Source: Pseudodesulfovibrio sp.
GTDB taxonomy: Bacteria > Desulfobacterota > Desulfovibrionia > Desulfovibrionales > Desulfovibrionaceae
Assembly (NCBI GenBank): GCA_016744135.1
Contig: JADGEX010000001.1
Coordinates: 817,029 to 881,028, forward strand
Length of the DNA stretch: 64,000 nt
Reading direction: 5' to 3'
The notes under the pieces were generated by a model that did no database searches, was not told the DNA's origin, and saw only the letters and a list, made by a program, of their open reading frames with translations. Shown one piece after another: positions 43,900 through 54,246 of the stretch (its first letter is position 1; the number at the start of each line of letters is the position of its first letter). Position numbers and translations under genes: made by a program.

Positions 43900-45156
43900 C
43901 TATCCGCTGACACGCTTAACACGTGCGCCCACACCGGAAAGCTTGGCTTCGATGTTTTCGTAACCGCGATCCAAGTGATAGATACGTTCAATAGTGGTCG
44001 TACCCTCGGCTGCTAGGCCAGCCAGCACGAGAGATGCACTCGCCCGCAGATCAGAGGCCATGACCGGTGCTCCCCTGAACTGATTCACCCCATGAACCAT
44101 GGCAGTGCGCCCCTTGAGCCGAATGTCGGCACCAAGACGAACCAGTTCGAGAACATGCATGAATCGATTCTCGAAGATTTTTTCCTCGATAATCCCCGTC
44201 CCCTTACCAAGGCACATGAGAGCCATGAGCTGAGCCTGCATATCAGTAGGAAACCCGGGATGAGGCAATGTGGTCACATCCACATTTTCCAACAAACCAT
44301 TGGCTCGGCGGACCAAAACATAGTCTTCTTCCTCCTGCAGCCACACACCCATTTCACGCAATTTGTAGCTGACAGCATCCAAGGCGTTGAAGGGACAATC
44401 CAGCACTTCCAATTCTCCACCAGTAATGGCCGCAGCCACCATATAGGTTCCGGCTTCAATGCGATCCGGCATGACGCGATAGTCGCATCCAGAAAGAGAA
44501 GACACTCCTTGGACCTTAATCACACTAGTCCCCTGCCCGGTAATTTTCGCACCGCAGGCATTGAGAAAATTCGCAAGATCCGCGACTTCGGGTTCACGAG
44601 CCGCATTCTCGATAATACTTTCACCCTCAGCCAAACAAGCAGCCATGAGAATATTCTCGGTGCCACCTACGGTTGGAAAGTCCAAAGTAATTTGGGCACC
44701 TTTAAGGCCACCCTTACAGTGTCCCTTGATGTAGCCTTCAGTAATTTCGAACTCGGCTCCCATGCGTTCAAAACCACGAAGATGAAGATCGACCGGACGC
44801 GCACCAATGGCACAACCGCCGGGGAGTGCGACTTTAGCTTCTCCCAATCTGGCCAGAAGCGGGCCAAGACACAATACAGATGCACGCATGGTCTTAACCA
44901 GATCATACGGAGCTTCAGGTTTGAGTCCTGTACACAGACTCGTAGCCTTGTTGTCTTCAAAGGATGTTTCGCATCCAAGAATATTCAAAAGTTTCAAAGA
45001 AGTTCTGATATCAGCCAATTTGGGAACATTGCTCAGATTGACCTGCCCCTCTGCCAAGAGACATGCCATAAGTATAGGCAGAGCCGCATTTTTAGCTCCG
45101 CTGACCTGAATACTTCCCTGAAGCGGAACGCCACCTTCAATAATTAGTTTATCCAT
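43900..45156 (-). CDS. murA: UDP-N-acetylglucosamine 1-carboxyvinyltransferase
   Basis: First committed step of peptidoglycan synthesis, transferring enolpyruvate from PEP to UDP-GlcNAc. The N-terminus ([20 protein letters not shown]) and the active-site loop with Cys115 ([14 protein letters not shown]) are present. With Cys rather than Asp in the loop it would be fosfomycin-sensitive type, by family knowledge. The length of 418 is normal. It is a single-gene unit divergent from tRNA-His. Confidence 0.96.
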   Translation of the reverse strand: MDKLIIEGGVPLQGSIQVSGAKNAALPILMACLLAEGQVNLSNVPKLADIRTSLKLLNILGCETSFEDNKATSLCTGLKPEAPYDLVKTMRASVLCLGPLLARLGEAKVALPGGCAIGARPVDLHLRGFERMGAEFEITEGYIKGHCKGGLKGAQITLDFPTVGGTENILMAACLAEGESIIENAAREPEVADLANFLNACGAKITGQGTSVIKVQGVSSLSGCDYRVMPDRIEAGTYMVAAAITGGELEVLDCPFNALDAVSYKLREMGVWLQEEEDYVLVRRANGLLENVDVTTLPHPGFPTDMQAQLMALMCLGKGTGIIEEKIFENRFMHVLELVRLGADIRLKGRTAMVHGVNQFRGAPVMASDLRASASLVLAGLAAEGTTTIERIYHLDRGYENIEAKLSGVGARVKRVSG

Positions 45157-45181
45157 CTGTTACCTTTTTTTATTCTTTTGC

Positions 45182-45210
45182 TTGACCGTAGTAAAAAGCT
45201 TAGTTAAATA
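45182..45210 (+). promoter_or_regulatory. Promoter of tRNA-His
   Basis: TTGACC (45182-45187), a 17-base spacer and TAAATA (45205-45210), 13 bases before the tRNA 5' end. Confidence 0.6.
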
Positions 45211-45223
45211 CTGCCCCTCACAC

Positions 45224-45300
45224 GGTGGGTGTAGCTCAGTTGGTAGAGCACCTGGTTGTGGCCCAGGTGGCCGTGGGTTCAAGTCCCATCACTCACCCCA
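45224..45300 (+). tRNA. tRNA-His (anticodon GTG)
   Basis: A 77-nt tRNA with the extra 5' G opposite a C discriminator (the histidine identity pair), acceptor GTGGGTG/CACTCAC, anticodon GTG at 45258-45260 in the loop TTGTGGC, and encoded CCA. Confidence 0.96.
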
Positions 45301-45313
45301 AGTGACCATAATT

Positions 45314-45339
45314 GGACGGAACATCAGTTCCGTCCTTTT
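45314..45339 (+). terminator. Rho-independent terminator after tRNA-His
   Basis: GGACGGAAC and GTTCCGTCC form a perfect 9-bp stem around ATCA, followed by TTTTATTTT. It lies against the end of the convergent SYLF gene. Confidence 0.9.
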
Positions 45340-46084
45340 ATTTTGCCTGAGTAAAAGCATTCTCATTCAGTGCTTTGATTTCGTTCCCTGCCTGAGACAA
45401 CAGTTCACGCAAACGTTTCGCAGCTTCGGGCTGAATCTTCTGTTCCAGAAGAATGGCTCGTGGCCCGCCGCCTTTCACGCCGGTATACGCTTCGTTCAAA
45501 ACTGTCCGATCTGTAAAGCCGCCACTATTGACCGCCAACCCCGCATACAATCCGCTCCGCTCACCCACAAAATACACGTTACCAGATTCATAAAATTCAT
45601 CAGTCTCATGGATTTCATAATCGATATTAAGAACAATCAGACGAGCATGGGCCTGCAAAATGACACCGGTCAGCAACATGTAACGGACATCATCCTCATG
45701 CATAAACAAGACGACACCAGACTGTTTTGAAACTCCAGCCTGAAATCCGAATCCAACCGACCCTTTGGTCATAAAGACCGGACCGGTCCAGCCTTCATCC
45801 GTCGAGGCCATCAAAACAGCGTTGCCACCACCAATGGACACAAGCAGGCTCGCCTCGCCAATGGCGGGAATGATCAACACGCCCTTGGCCTTGTCGATCA
45901 TCTTGCCGATAACACCTTCGTGATCATTTTGAATCGTCGTTTCAAGGACGTTCACGGCCTCGTCCACCAGTGCATTTGCAGCGGCAATATCACCGTCTGC
46001 ACCACGGGTAGTTTTTCCGGCGCATCCAGCCATAAGGACGAATCCCAGTATCAGGGGCCAAATAAAACAGTGACGTGTATCCAT
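45338..46084 (-). CDS. SYLF/YSC84 domain lipoprotein
   Basis: A 248-residue lipoprotein: the signal peptide ends in the lipobox LMAGC with Cys21. The rest is a SYLF (DUF500/YSC84) lipid-binding domain: KAKGVLIIPAIGEASLLVSIGGG, GSVGFGFQAGVSKQSGVVLF and the C-terminal AYTGVKGGG. The domain binds phosphoinositides in eukaryotes; the bacterial role is unclear but is likely at the outer membrane's inner face. It follows selB after 31 bases and may be cotranscribed. Confidence 0.87.
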   Translation of the reverse strand: MDTRHCFIWPLILGFVLMAGCAGKTTRGADGDIAAANALVDEAVNVLETTIQNDHEGVIGKMIDKAKGVLIIPAIGEASLLVSIGGGNAVLMASTDEGWTGPVFMTKGSVGFGFQAGVSKQSGVVLFMHEDDVRYMLLTGVILQAHARLIVLNIDYEIHETDEFYESGNVYFVGERSGLYAGLAVNSGGFTDRTVLNEAYTGVKGGGPRAILLEQKIQPEAAKRLRELLSQAGNEIKALNENAFTQAK

Positions 46085-46115
46085 GAGAATGGCCTAAAGG
46101 GAGTGTGTCCCTGTG

Positions 46116-48023
46116 TCAAGAACGTTTGCGGAGATGACGTACGTCTCCAACGCGGACTGTCAATTTCTCTTTATCAAAATACTCCAATATCGGAATAAGA
46201 TACTTACGCGAGAGCCCTGTTATTTCCTTGCAGTCAGGGGCGGACATTTCTTGATTATCCGCAAAAAAAGCAACTATCCGGCCTTGAAGGTCATCCAAGG
46301 CCGTCTTATGATAATACATGTCACCTTTGATGCGTACCAACGCTCCTTGCTCCTGCAACAACTTCAAGACACCAGAAGCCTGCTTAAAGTCCATGCCAAG
46401 CGGTTCAAGTACATCCTTGAGATTGGGCGGGGTACCGCCTCCTTTAGTATAAGCATCAAGGATGGTTTCACGGACTTTTGCCTGATCTGAAGCCAACGAA
46501 ACTTTATGCCCTTTCAACTTGAGCAATTCCTGCTCGGCAACGATTTCACCAGTCTTAAGCATCCGTTCCACCACGAAATGAAATAGCTTGGGAGGCAAAT
46601 CCTTGCCCCATGAGGAAGCCAGTTCACCTCGTTGCACACCGGGTTTCATAGAATCCCTGGCATGAAAATCTTTCAAAAAGACAAGCAGACTCTCACCAAG
46701 AGACGCCGCCAGTTGCCCACCGGCATACCGACGCGTTTCCTTGTCAAACAACACAGACTTCTGCTGACCACCAAGTAGTCCCAAAGTCTTCTCCAACCCC
46801 TTTGTTTCAAGATTGGTCATGGTCAGCAATTGTGCGAAAGTCAATCCGACAGGACCTGCCAATTCCAATTGGGCTGCTGCCACCTCTTCGGGCGTCTCGG
46901 CAGCAAGCTGCTGCATAAGCTCCACCTTATCCGAGAATCGTTTTATAGTATGCCCGACTGGTCCTATAACCCGACCACCTGCAAAAGCGCGGAGCGGAGA
47001 AAATGCGCGCAACACGATACGATCACCATATACTGCGGCCAACGGTTCCGAAAATCGGACCTGACAGACGCAGGTTTCACCGGGTTTCAGATCTTCTCGA
47101 TCCAACAGATAAACACGAGCCAGCACTTCACGCGCACCGTGATGAAAATGTATTTCCCGCCGATGCTTGAGCGGCAGATGTGAAGATTCCAAAACGGTTA
47201 ATTCGATGTCCCACACCGTTGAAGGGAACAATGACCCCGGACGAGCCAACACATCTCCCCGCCTGATATCGTCCACTTCCAGGCCATGCAAATTGATGGC
47301 CGTCCGTCGTCCGGCCTGAGCTGTCTCCACAGCCTCGCCATGCGATTGCAAACTACGCACTTTGGTCTCTACCCCGGCTGGATAAAGAATAATATCGTCA
47401 CCAACAGAAATGGAACCGGAAACCATAGTCCCGGTGACCACGGTACCGTGTCCTTTCATGGTGAACACACGATCCACGGGCAGACGAAATAGATCGGAAC
47501 GACGACGGGGCTTGAATTCTGCCATCAAGGTCCGCAACTGATCCTTGAGCGCATCCAATCCGTCACCGGTATGCGCGGATACCGGTATAATCGGTGCGCC
47601 AGCAAGAAATGTTGGTTCAAGATAAGACGCAACTTCTTCTTCCACCATCTCCAACCATTCCGCATCCACCATGTCAGTCTTGGTCAAAGCAACAACGCCA
47701 GTTGTCACACCAAGCAATTGACAAATCTCCAAATGCTCACGGGTCTGGGGCATGATGCCTTCATCCGCTGCAATGGCCAAAACCACAAAATCAATACCTG
47801 CAGCACCGGCCACCATGTTCTTAACGAATTTTTCATGGCCAGGGACATCGACGATACCCAGTCTGTTCCCCTCTCCCAGATCAAGAAAGGCAAAACCGAG
47901 TTCTATGGTGATACCGCGTTTTTTCTCTTCGGATAATCGATCACAATCAATACCGGTAAGCGCTTTAATGAGTGTTGTCTTTCCATGGTCGATATGACCG
48001 GCTGTTCCCATGATAACGGGCAT
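46116..48023 (-). CDS. selB: Selenocysteine-specific elongation factor SelB
   Basis: A GTPase that delivers Sec-tRNA to UGA codons with a SECIS hairpin. The N-terminus starts [13 protein letters not shown] with the P-loop, then [20 protein letters not shown] and TKTD, the EF-Tu-like G motifs. Domains II and III follow, then winged-helix repeats in the C-terminal 260 residues that bind SECIS RNA. The length of 635 is normal. selA lies 3.4 kb away on the same strand, not adjacent. No tRNA-Sec is visible in the window. Confidence 0.95.
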   Translation of the reverse strand: MPVIMGTAGHIDHGKTTLIKALTGIDCDRLSEEKKRGITIELGFAFLDLGEGNRLGIVDVPGHEKFVKNMVAGAAGIDFVVLAIAADEGIMPQTREHLEICQLLGVTTGVVALTKTDMVDAEWLEMVEEEVASYLEPTFLAGAPIIPVSAHTGDGLDALKDQLRTLMAEFKPRRRSDLFRLPVDRVFTMKGHGTVVTGTMVSGSISVGDDIILYPAGVETKVRSLQSHGEAVETAQAGRRTAINLHGLEVDDIRRGDVLARPGSLFPSTVWDIELTVLESSHLPLKHRREIHFHHGAREVLARVYLLDREDLKPGETCVCQVRFSEPLAAVYGDRIVLRAFSPLRAFAGGRVIGPVGHTIKRFSDKVELMQQLAAETPEEVAAAQLELAGPVGLTFAQLLTMTNLETKGLEKTLGLLGGQQKSVLFDKETRRYAGGQLAASLGESLLVFLKDFHARDSMKPGVQRGELASSWGKDLPPKLFHFVVERMLKTGEIVAEQELLKLKGHKVSLASDQAKVRETILDAYTKGGGTPPNLKDVLEPLGMDFKQASGVLKLLQEQGALVRIKGDMYYHKTALDDLQGRIVAFFADNQEMSAPDCKEITGLSRKYLIPILEYFDKEKLTVRVGDVRHLRKRS

Positions 48024-48408
48024 ATATGGTAATCCTTGACTATCTGTTTTTAATTACAACGAGAACTTAGATGATAGGGAAAAACAGGCTTCGCCACAAG
48101 AGCACAAAACAAGCTCTCAACTTTAAAGTCAAAACACAATTCAACACTGGATGCAATTTCTCAAAAAAACACTCAATCAATATACAAATACGTTTATTGT
48201 CTCACCATTCAAAGGCAAGTGGAAAACCCAAAAAAACGCACTATTCCTGTTTATGATTACCATCTTTTCAAAACTCTCATGGGGTGTAGACAATAATGTT
48301 TGCACCCTTTTTTCATCATATCGTGACAATTATAATAGTTTCATATAGGCCCAGTATGATATTTTTTCTTAATCAATATACACACTCAATCTGTGGAGTT
48401 ATTATTTC
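48024..48408. other. AT-rich gene-free stretch between selB and the FecR gene
   Basis: About 385 bases. Open frames here are short, lysine/asparagine-rich and lack ribosome binding sites. I see no tRNA or riboswitch. The right part holds the candidate promoter for the FecR gene. Confidence 0.5.
48331..48336 (+). promoter_or_regulatory. -10 box of the FecR-domain gene promoter
   Basis: A perfect TATAAT, 72 bases before the start codon, with T-rich sequence (CCTTTTTTCATC) about 17 bases upstream and no clear TTGACA, so an extended or AT-element type promoter is possible. Confidence 0.45.
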
Positions 48409-49368
48409 ATGATATCCATGAGAATTACACAGTGCGTTATGGCTCTCCTCATAACGGCTGTCTGCATAAGTCCCTCTTTGTCGATGGCAGCCGCACCTTC
48501 TCAAGCCCCCGACCCAATAGGTGAAGTGATCCACATCATGGGGTTTGTCTCGGCCCAAATACCGGGCATGGACGCCAGAAAACTTGAATTGAAAAGCCCA
48601 GTTTTCATCCATGAAGTTATTGTCACAGGAAGAACCGGCAACGTGGAAATCCGCTTCAAGGATGACACCATTTATTCTCAGGGAACCGAGTCGACTCTCT
48701 CCATGGACGACTATGTCTTTTCCGAAGACGCTTCCTCTTCGAAACTCCTTTTCAAAATGGGCGAAGGAACATTCCGTTTTGTCACAGGCCAAATCGTCAA
48801 ACAAAATCCTGACGCCTTTGCTTTGACAACCCCCATGACCTCCATCGGTATTCGAGGCACTGAACCTTTCGCTATTGTCGAACCCAAACGGGAACGCATA
48901 GGGGTTCTCGAGATAACTTCTGGACACACGGTAGTTGTCACTTCAGAAATAAACGCCATGTCAATGTCTGAAGCAAATCTCATGACCGATATTGAACTTG
49001 GCCGTCCTCTTTCACCACCAGCCCCTATCCCTGCTGCGGTCCGCGAAAAAGTCATCAAGGCAGCCCCCATGACTAGTCAGGGAGAGTTCGGGTTGTATGG
49101 CTCAAAAAAAGAACTTCAACTCAAAGCTGATGGTTTCAAGAATCTTCTGAATTTTGAAAAAAAACAAATTGGTGGGTTGAACGTCCATCCAGACTACCAA
49201 CAACTGCGCAAAATTGCTGTGCAGGAGCGAGCCTTCAATAACGCCACGAATGAACGAGATGGAAAGACAAAGGCGGAAGCAGGCTTGGGTGGCGGTGAAA
49301 ACACAGATACCGCTAGCAGCGAGAGCGAAGGCGGCGGAGCAAGTAGTCCTGCAGGGTCTACCCCATAA
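48409..49368 (+). CDS. Secreted FecR-domain protein
   Basis: A 319-residue exported protein: the signal peptide ends at SMAAAP (about 28). A FecR-type beta domain follows (about 35-190; VTGRTGNVEIRFKDDT, LALTTPMTSIGIRGTE-like strand). The C-terminal 60 residues are low-complexity Gly/Ser/Glu. There is no membrane helix and no sigma factor or TonB receptor nearby, so it is not a classical FecR anti-sigma factor. Related secreted FecR proteins are thought to be structural or surface proteins. A Sel1 lipoprotein gene follows after 57 bases. Confidence 0.8.
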   Translation: MISMRITQCVMALLITAVCISPSLSMAAAPSQAPDPIGEVIHIMGFVSAQIPGMDARKLELKSPVFIHEVIVTGRTGNVEIRFKDDTIYSQGTESTLSMDDYVFSEDASSSKLLFKMGEGTFRFVTGQIVKQNPDAFALTTPMTSIGIRGTEPFAIVEPKRERIGVLEITSGHTVVVTSEINAMSMSEANLMTDIELGRPLSPPAPIPAAVREKVIKAAPMTSQGEFGLYGSKKELQLKADGFKNLLNFEKKQIGGLNVHPDYQQLRKIAVQERAFNNATNERDGKTKAEAGLGGGENTDTASSESEGGGASSPAGSTP

Positions 49369-49425
49369 CGAAAGACTCAAATGGCTGAAGGCATGAACCG
49401 TTGACGCCGATGAAGGAATAAAACG

Positions 49426-49983
49426 ATGAATCGATTTCTCAAATATAGTGTTTTTTTTATACTTATTACCCTCCTGCCTGCCGGTTGTGTCGTCGAGAAA
49501 GTGACGAATCAAATACCGGAACGACAAGGAACAAAGGCGTATCTGAAAAAAGACTACGACACCGCTATCACCAAATATGAGTATGCTGCGGAAAACGACA
49601 ATGCCAACGCAAAGTACGCATTGGCCACAATGTATATGGAAGGTGAAGGGGTTGAAAAAGACATGAACAAGGCCCTGCAACTTCTTGAGCAGGCATGCGA
49701 TCAGGAACAAAAGGACGCACTGCTCATGCTCGGCCTGTTTTACGTCTATGGGGACAATGTCCCGACCGACGAAATCAAAGGCGCCGAACTCATATACAGA
49801 GCTGGCGTCGCTGAAAATGATGTAGCTATGTACTACATGGGCCATCTCTACGCAGCAGGTGTCGGCGTGAAAAAGGATCTTCGCCGAGCACAAATGTGGA
49901 TGAACAACGCCAAAAAATTCGGTTTTCCTGTCAAGGAAGAACTCCTGACGCTCAAAGGATTAGAAGCTTTGTACGACAACTAA
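49426..49983 (+). CDS. Sel1-repeat lipoprotein
   Basis: A 185-residue lipoprotein with lipobox LPAGC (Cys21). Sel1/TPR-type helical repeats follow (ALATMYMEGEGVEKDMNKAL, LMLGLFYVYGDNVPTD, YYMGHLYAAGVGVKKDLRRA), each with the A-x-x-x-Y-x-x-G pattern. Such repeats make protein contacts. A natural reading is that it works with the FecR protein encoded just upstream, at the envelope. A terminator follows. Confidence 0.85.
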   Translation: MNRFLKYSVFFILITLLPAGCVVEKVTNQIPERQGTKAYLKKDYDTAITKYEYAAENDNANAKYALATMYMEGEGVEKDMNKALQLLEQACDQEQKDALLMLGLFYVYGDNVPTDEIKGAELIYRAGVAENDVAMYYMGHLYAAGVGVKKDLRRAQMWMNNAKKFGFPVKEELLTLKGLEALYDN

Positions 49984-50003
49984 CCCACTGTATAAAACAA
50001 AAT

Positions 50004-50036
50004 AAGGGGTGCCAACAGACTGTCGGCACCCCTTTT
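50004..50036. terminator. Bidirectional rho-independent terminator
   Basis: AAGGGGTGCC and GGCACCCCTT pair, with inner ACA/TGT, A-rich left flank and TTTT on the right. It lies between convergent genes. Confidence 0.9.
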
Positions 50037-50051
50037 CTATCCAATTCGCAG

Positions 50052-51437
50052 CTACCGTTTCAGGAATTCCCTGAAAGCCAGTGTGCAGGCGTAAATATCA
50101 GCCTTGGAGGACAACTCGAAAGGTGAGTGCATGGACAATACAGGCACACCGACATCAATGACATCCATACCGTATACAGCCAAAAATTTAGCCACAGTTC
50201 CACCACCACCGACATCGACTTTGCCAAGCTCGGCCATATGCCACGGGATACCAGCGTCATCAAAGATACGCCTAAGCCAACCGATGTAATCAGGATGGGC
50301 GTCATTGGCTCCCACCTTGCCACGATGGCCAGTAAATTTATTGAAGCACGGCCCATATCCAATACGAGCAGCGTTCAGGGGCTCGTATACATCCTTATGA
50401 TCAGGGTCCATAGCGGCAGATACATCCGCAGACAGCACTGAGCCATTCATGAAAATTGAGGACAAGCGTGCGCCCGGTTCCCATGCCTCGGCCAATTCTT
50501 CCATACAATATTCAAAAAAGTACGACTTGGCACCAGTTGAACCTTCGGAACCAATCTCTTCCTTGTCCCAAAACAAAACAATCTGCGCATACTCAGGCTC
50601 TTCTTCAGCAAGCAATGCTTCCAGAGCACAAAACACACTGGACCGATCATCCTGACCATATCCGCCAATAGTGGCCTCATCCAAACCGACAAATCGAGCC
50701 GGACCAGCCGGAACAGCCTGCATCTCCGCACTGAAGAAATCGGACTCGTCAATGCCATACCGCTTATTCAACAGCTCAAGCACCATGCGCTTGACTGGTT
50801 CTTTGGGACCATCATCGTCCTTTTTGTCTTTGGATACCGGAGAATGTCCAAAAAACAGATTCAACTTTTCTGCCTCAAAGGCATCAGAAACCTTTTTACC
50901 CATTTCACTGGCTGCCAAATGTGGCAACAAATCGGTAATAGTAAAGACCGGATCCTTGGGGTCCTCACCGATGCACACGGTAACTTCCTCGCCGGACTTC
51001 TTGATCACGGTACCATGTAGAGCCAATGGGATGGTCAACCATTGATACTTGCGGATACCTCCATAATAATGGGTCTTGGCAAGACAAATATCCGTATCTT
51101 CATAAAGTGGACGCTGCTTCAAATCCAGACGCGGGCAATCTGCATGCGCACCAACCAACCGGAAGCCTTCGGATAACGGACGTTTGCCCTTCCGTGCCAG
51201 AAAACATGTCTTGTTCCGATTAAACCGATAAGCCAACGAAGCCTTAAGATCATCCTTGAACCCGGCCTTATCCACTCGTTTGCGCACATAGTCCATAACC
51301 AGGCGTTCGGTCTTGCATTCACTGAGAAATTTCACATAATCTTTTGCCATGGCATCCATGGCTTTGCGATCTTTCTTGGAAGAATACACTTCCCACGCAG
51401 TCTTTGGTTCATATTCAAGTACTTTTTTCTTGCTCAT
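50052..51437 (-). CDS. M18 family zinc aminopeptidase
   Basis: A 461-residue M18 metallopeptidase that trims N-terminal, often acidic, residues. Metal and catalytic residues are visible: H in GAHADCP, D in GQDDRSSVFC, E-E in WDKEEIGSEG, D in AAMDPDH, and H in SMHSPFEL near the C-terminus. It has the longer form used by many anaerobes. It starts 9 bases after selA, so it belongs to the folC-selA operon, with no obvious functional tie. Confidence 0.92.
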   Translation of the reverse strand: MSKKKVLEYEPKTAWEVYSSKKDRKAMDAMAKDYVKFLSECKTERLVMDYVRKRVDKAGFKDDLKASLAYRFNRNKTCFLARKGKRPLSEGFRLVGAHADCPRLDLKQRPLYEDTDICLAKTHYYGGIRKYQWLTIPLALHGTVIKKSGEEVTVCIGEDPKDPVFTITDLLPHLAASEMGKKVSDAFEAEKLNLFFGHSPVSKDKKDDDGPKEPVKRMVLELLNKRYGIDESDFFSAEMQAVPAGPARFVGLDEATIGGYGQDDRSSVFCALEALLAEEEPEYAQIVLFWDKEEIGSEGSTGAKSYFFEYCMEELAEAWEPGARLSSIFMNGSVLSADVSAAMDPDHKDVYEPLNAARIGYGPCFNKFTGHRGKVGANDAHPDYIGWLRRIFDDAGIPWHMAELGKVDVGGGGTVAKFLAVYGMDVIDVGVPVLSMHSPFELSSKADIYACTLAFREFLKR

Positions 51438-51446
51438 GACGAATCC

Positions 51447-52856
51447 TTATTTTTCGGTCAGGGAAACCATAGCCTGCTCCAACGCGGAGGCGGCCATTTT
51501 AAGTTCTGTCGAAGCCAATGTACGTGGATCAATAAGAAACTCATCATCCTCAATACGCGCCACCAACGGAGGGTCGGTCTGAAGAAGCGCGTCCTTCAAA
51601 TCTCCCACAGAAATATTCTTTACGGCAATAGAAACCATGGTACCGGGCAGATCATACTCGGGGAAGGCCCCGCCTCCCACTCTGGATACTCCCTTTTTCA
51701 TGGAAACCACAGCTCGCTCGCCGAGAGAATGACGAATGGCGTCAGCCAAACGACGCGCCTTGCTCTTGAGCGCTTCTTGTGATGCGGTAATCATTTTCAA
51801 CGTAGGAACCTTGCGTCGGGCTTCATCCATGTCGAGGTAAAGTCGCAAAGTCGCCTCAAGAGCAGCCAACGTCATTTTGTCGATGCGCATAGCCCGATTA
51901 ACCGGATTATTCTTGATGCGATCAATATATTCCTTACGTCCAACAATGATACCCGCCTGCGGACCACCGAGCACTTTATCACCGGAAAAAGACACTACAT
52001 CCGCACCTTGTGCAACGGTCTGTTGCACCGTGGGTTCACCGAGCAGACCGTCACCCTGCAGTGAATACAGAGAACCGCTCCCAAGATCTTCGATTACCGG
52101 CAGATTATACTTGTCACCCAGTTCTCGCATTTCCGGCAGCGTCACTTCCTTGGTGAATCCGACCACCCTAAAATTGGACGTATGAACCCGCATGAGTGCA
52201 CCGGTTTCATCATTGATAGCATTCTCGTAATCATGGACATGGCTTCGATTTGTAGCACCGACTTCATGCAAAATGGCCCCGGACTTGGTCATGACATCCG
52301 GGATGCGGAATGAACCGCCGATCTCAACGAGCTGCCCGCGAGACACGATAACCTCTCGTCCCTTGGCCAAGGTTTCCAACATGATAAAAACTGCGGCGGC
52401 GTTGTTGTTGACCACAAGTGCAGCCTCAGCTCCGGTAATATCGCACAGAATTTTCTCCACATGAGAATACCGGCTACCCCGATGTCCGGTGGACAAATCA
52501 AATTCACAATTGGAATAATGGCCGCACGCCTCCGCCACAGCCTTGATGGCGGACTTGGCAAGAAGTGACCGGCCCAAATTCGTATGAATGACAACGCCCG
52601 TACCATTAAGTACCCGCCTGAAATGTGGACGGGACTGCGCACGAACAAATGCGACCAGCCGAGGCAACAATGCCGTAAGGTCCAATTGCTCCGATGTCGT
52701 GATGGCGCCGGAACGAATCTCCTCTCGACAAACATTCAAAAAATCATTGACCAAATCCTTGATCAAAGCACGCGGCAGATCTCGAAAATCTTCAATGGCC
52801 TCAAGGGAAGAAAGGACCTGATCCACGGACGGAAGATATCTAAAAATTTGGCTCAT
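51447..52856 (-). CDS. selA: L-seryl-tRNA(Sec) selenium transferase
   Basis: A PLP enzyme converting Ser-tRNA(Sec) to Sec-tRNA(Sec) with selenophosphate. The N-terminal RNA-binding part (VDQVL onwards) and LNGTGVVIHTNLGRSLL are diagnostic. The PLP lysine is K294 in SFSGDKVLGGPQAG, at the same place as the E. coli enzyme. The length of 469 is normal. With selB at 46-48 kb it shows that this organism makes selenoproteins. It lies 12 bases after folC. Confidence 0.96.
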   Translation of the reverse strand: MSQIFRYLPSVDQVLSSLEAIEDFRDLPRALIKDLVNDFLNVCREEIRSGAITTSEQLDLTALLPRLVAFVRAQSRPHFRRVLNGTGVVIHTNLGRSLLAKSAIKAVAEACGHYSNCEFDLSTGHRGSRYSHVEKILCDITGAEAALVVNNNAAAVFIMLETLAKGREVIVSRGQLVEIGGSFRIPDVMTKSGAILHEVGATNRSHVHDYENAINDETGALMRVHTSNFRVVGFTKEVTLPEMRELGDKYNLPVIEDLGSGSLYSLQGDGLLGEPTVQQTVAQGADVVSFSGDKVLGGPQAGIIVGRKEYIDRIKNNPVNRAMRIDKMTLAALEATLRLYLDMDEARRKVPTLKMITASQEALKSKARRLADAIRHSLGERAVVSMKKGVSRVGGGAFPEYDLPGTMVSIAVKNISVGDLKDALLQTDPPLVARIEDDEFLIDPRTLASTELKMAASALEQAMVSLTEK

Positions 52857-52868
52857 ATATTTCTCAGG

Positions 52869-54125
52869 TTAGACTGTAAGACATTCGGGATACAATCTAT
52901 AGAACTCCGCCAACAAGTACAAGGACCCACAAACGAGTGTCGGACCGGGAACATTCGCCCCCATTTCAAGAGCCTCTCCCATAGACAGAGCAGGGCGCGC
53001 CCTACCTCCCAAGGCTTCGGCCAACACATCGGCACCCATCGCTCTTTCGTTTTCCATTGCAGGAACAAAGATCGGCCCATCGGTCAACGCCTGTACCAAC
53101 GGCACCATGGAGGCCAAATCCTTATCTTTCAAACAGGCAAAAACAACGCACTCCGGCCGGATATTTTGCGCATTCAATGCTGCGGAAAGCGCGGTCAAGG
53201 CATGGCTGTTATGCGCCCCGTCAAGCATGATACTCCGCCCGTCGATATCCACTGTCTGCAACCGGCCCGGCACAAAAACGGTCTCCATACCAAAATTTTC
53301 GAGACGAGGCTCACTCCGAATATCTCGACCAGCAGCGAACCATCGCCACCCGGCCAAAGCAAGCTGAGCATTCATGGTCTGATGAATACCATTGAGGCCC
53401 AACTTCACACCACGAACAGGTTCAGCCAAGTCCACGGAGTACATCAACCGTGCACCGACAGATTGAGCACGATCTTGCAACTGAATCATGGCATCGGCTT
53501 CCTGCGGACCTGTCAGGGCCACACTTTCATGATGCATGGCACCAGCCTTATCCTTGGCAATTTCTGCCAGCGTCGAACCAAGGAGCTTCTCATGATCCAT
53601 ACCGATAGGTGTGAACAACGTCAGCCCGGGAGCCAGAACATTGGTGGCATCGAATTTCCCACCCAATCCGGCTTCCATGACTGCCACGTCAACACCTTCA
53701 CATTCGAAAGCAAGCAGAGCCAGACAAGTCTGAAATTCAAAATAGGTCAGATCTTCACCGCCGGACGTGGACAAGACTGCGCTGGCAAGCTCAACCCATA
53801 CCTCACGAGAAAGCATGGCCCGATTCACCTGAATCCGTTCTCGTGGAGAAATAAAATGTGGTGAAGAGAAAAGCCCTACCTTGAGGCCATGAGCGCGGGC
53901 AATGGAACCAAAAAAGGCAGAAGTAGACCCTTTGCCGTTGGTTCCGACCACATGCACCACGGGTATATTCGGCATACCGTGTGCAGCCATAAACGTTTCC
54001 ATGCGGTCCAAACTCAAATCCATATGGAAAAGTCCGAGCCTGTCCATGTATTCAGCCAATTGAGAATAATCTTTTATATATGTCACGGAAGCTCTTTTAT
54101 CAGGATTTGGTCCGGCATGAAACAT
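52869..54125 (-). CDS. folC: Bifunctional folylpolyglutamate/dihydrofolate synthase
   Basis: Adds glutamate to folates, and in many bacteria to dihydropteroate. The P-loop is GTNGKGSTS (61-69), followed by [13 protein letters not shown] and the Mur-ligase-type second domain ([23 protein letters not shown]). The 418-residue start at ATG 54125 has little ribosome binding site. GTG at 54086 (VTYIKDYSQ) with AAGAG upstream gives the usual N-terminus and may be the true start. It is the first gene of the folC-selA-M18 operon. Confidence 0.93.
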   Translation of the reverse strand: MFHAGPNPDKRASVTYIKDYSQLAEYMDRLGLFHMDLSLDRMETFMAAHGMPNIPVVHVVGTNGKGSTSAFFGSIARAHGLKVGLFSSPHFISPRERIQVNRAMLSREVWVELASAVLSTSGGEDLTYFEFQTCLALLAFECEGVDVAVMEAGLGGKFDATNVLAPGLTLFTPIGMDHEKLLGSTLAEIAKDKAGAMHHESVALTGPQEADAMIQLQDRAQSVGARLMYSVDLAEPVRGVKLGLNGIHQTMNAQLALAGWRWFAAGRDIRSEPRLENFGMETVFVPGRLQTVDIDGRSIMLDGAHNSHALTALSAALNAQNIRPECVVFACLKDKDLASMVPLVQALTDGPIFVPAMENERAMGADVLAEALGGRARPALSMGEALEMGANVPGPTLVCGSLYLLAEFYRLYPECLTV

Positions 54126-54168
54126 CTATGATCATCTTCTGAAATCTCGGTATCATGTCGGGACTTCT

Positions 54169-54174
54169 TATAAT
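54169..54174 (+). promoter_or_regulatory. Possible -10 box of the chemoreceptor gene
   Basis: A perfect TATAAT 72 bases before the start codon; no convincing -35 element is visible upstream. Confidence 0.3.
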
Positions 54175-54246
54175 CTGGCTCTACTAGTGGATTTCCTGAC
54201 AAAATACGTGCTATCGTATGTTGGAATTTATCCATTGGAGGGATAT

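Noticed and set aside
44092-45147. 351-codon plus-strand open frame
   Set aside because: Antisense to murA over its whole length; no family resemblance.
52584-53864. 426-codon plus-strand open frame
   Set aside because: Antisense to selA and folC; a product of codon bias on the real strand.
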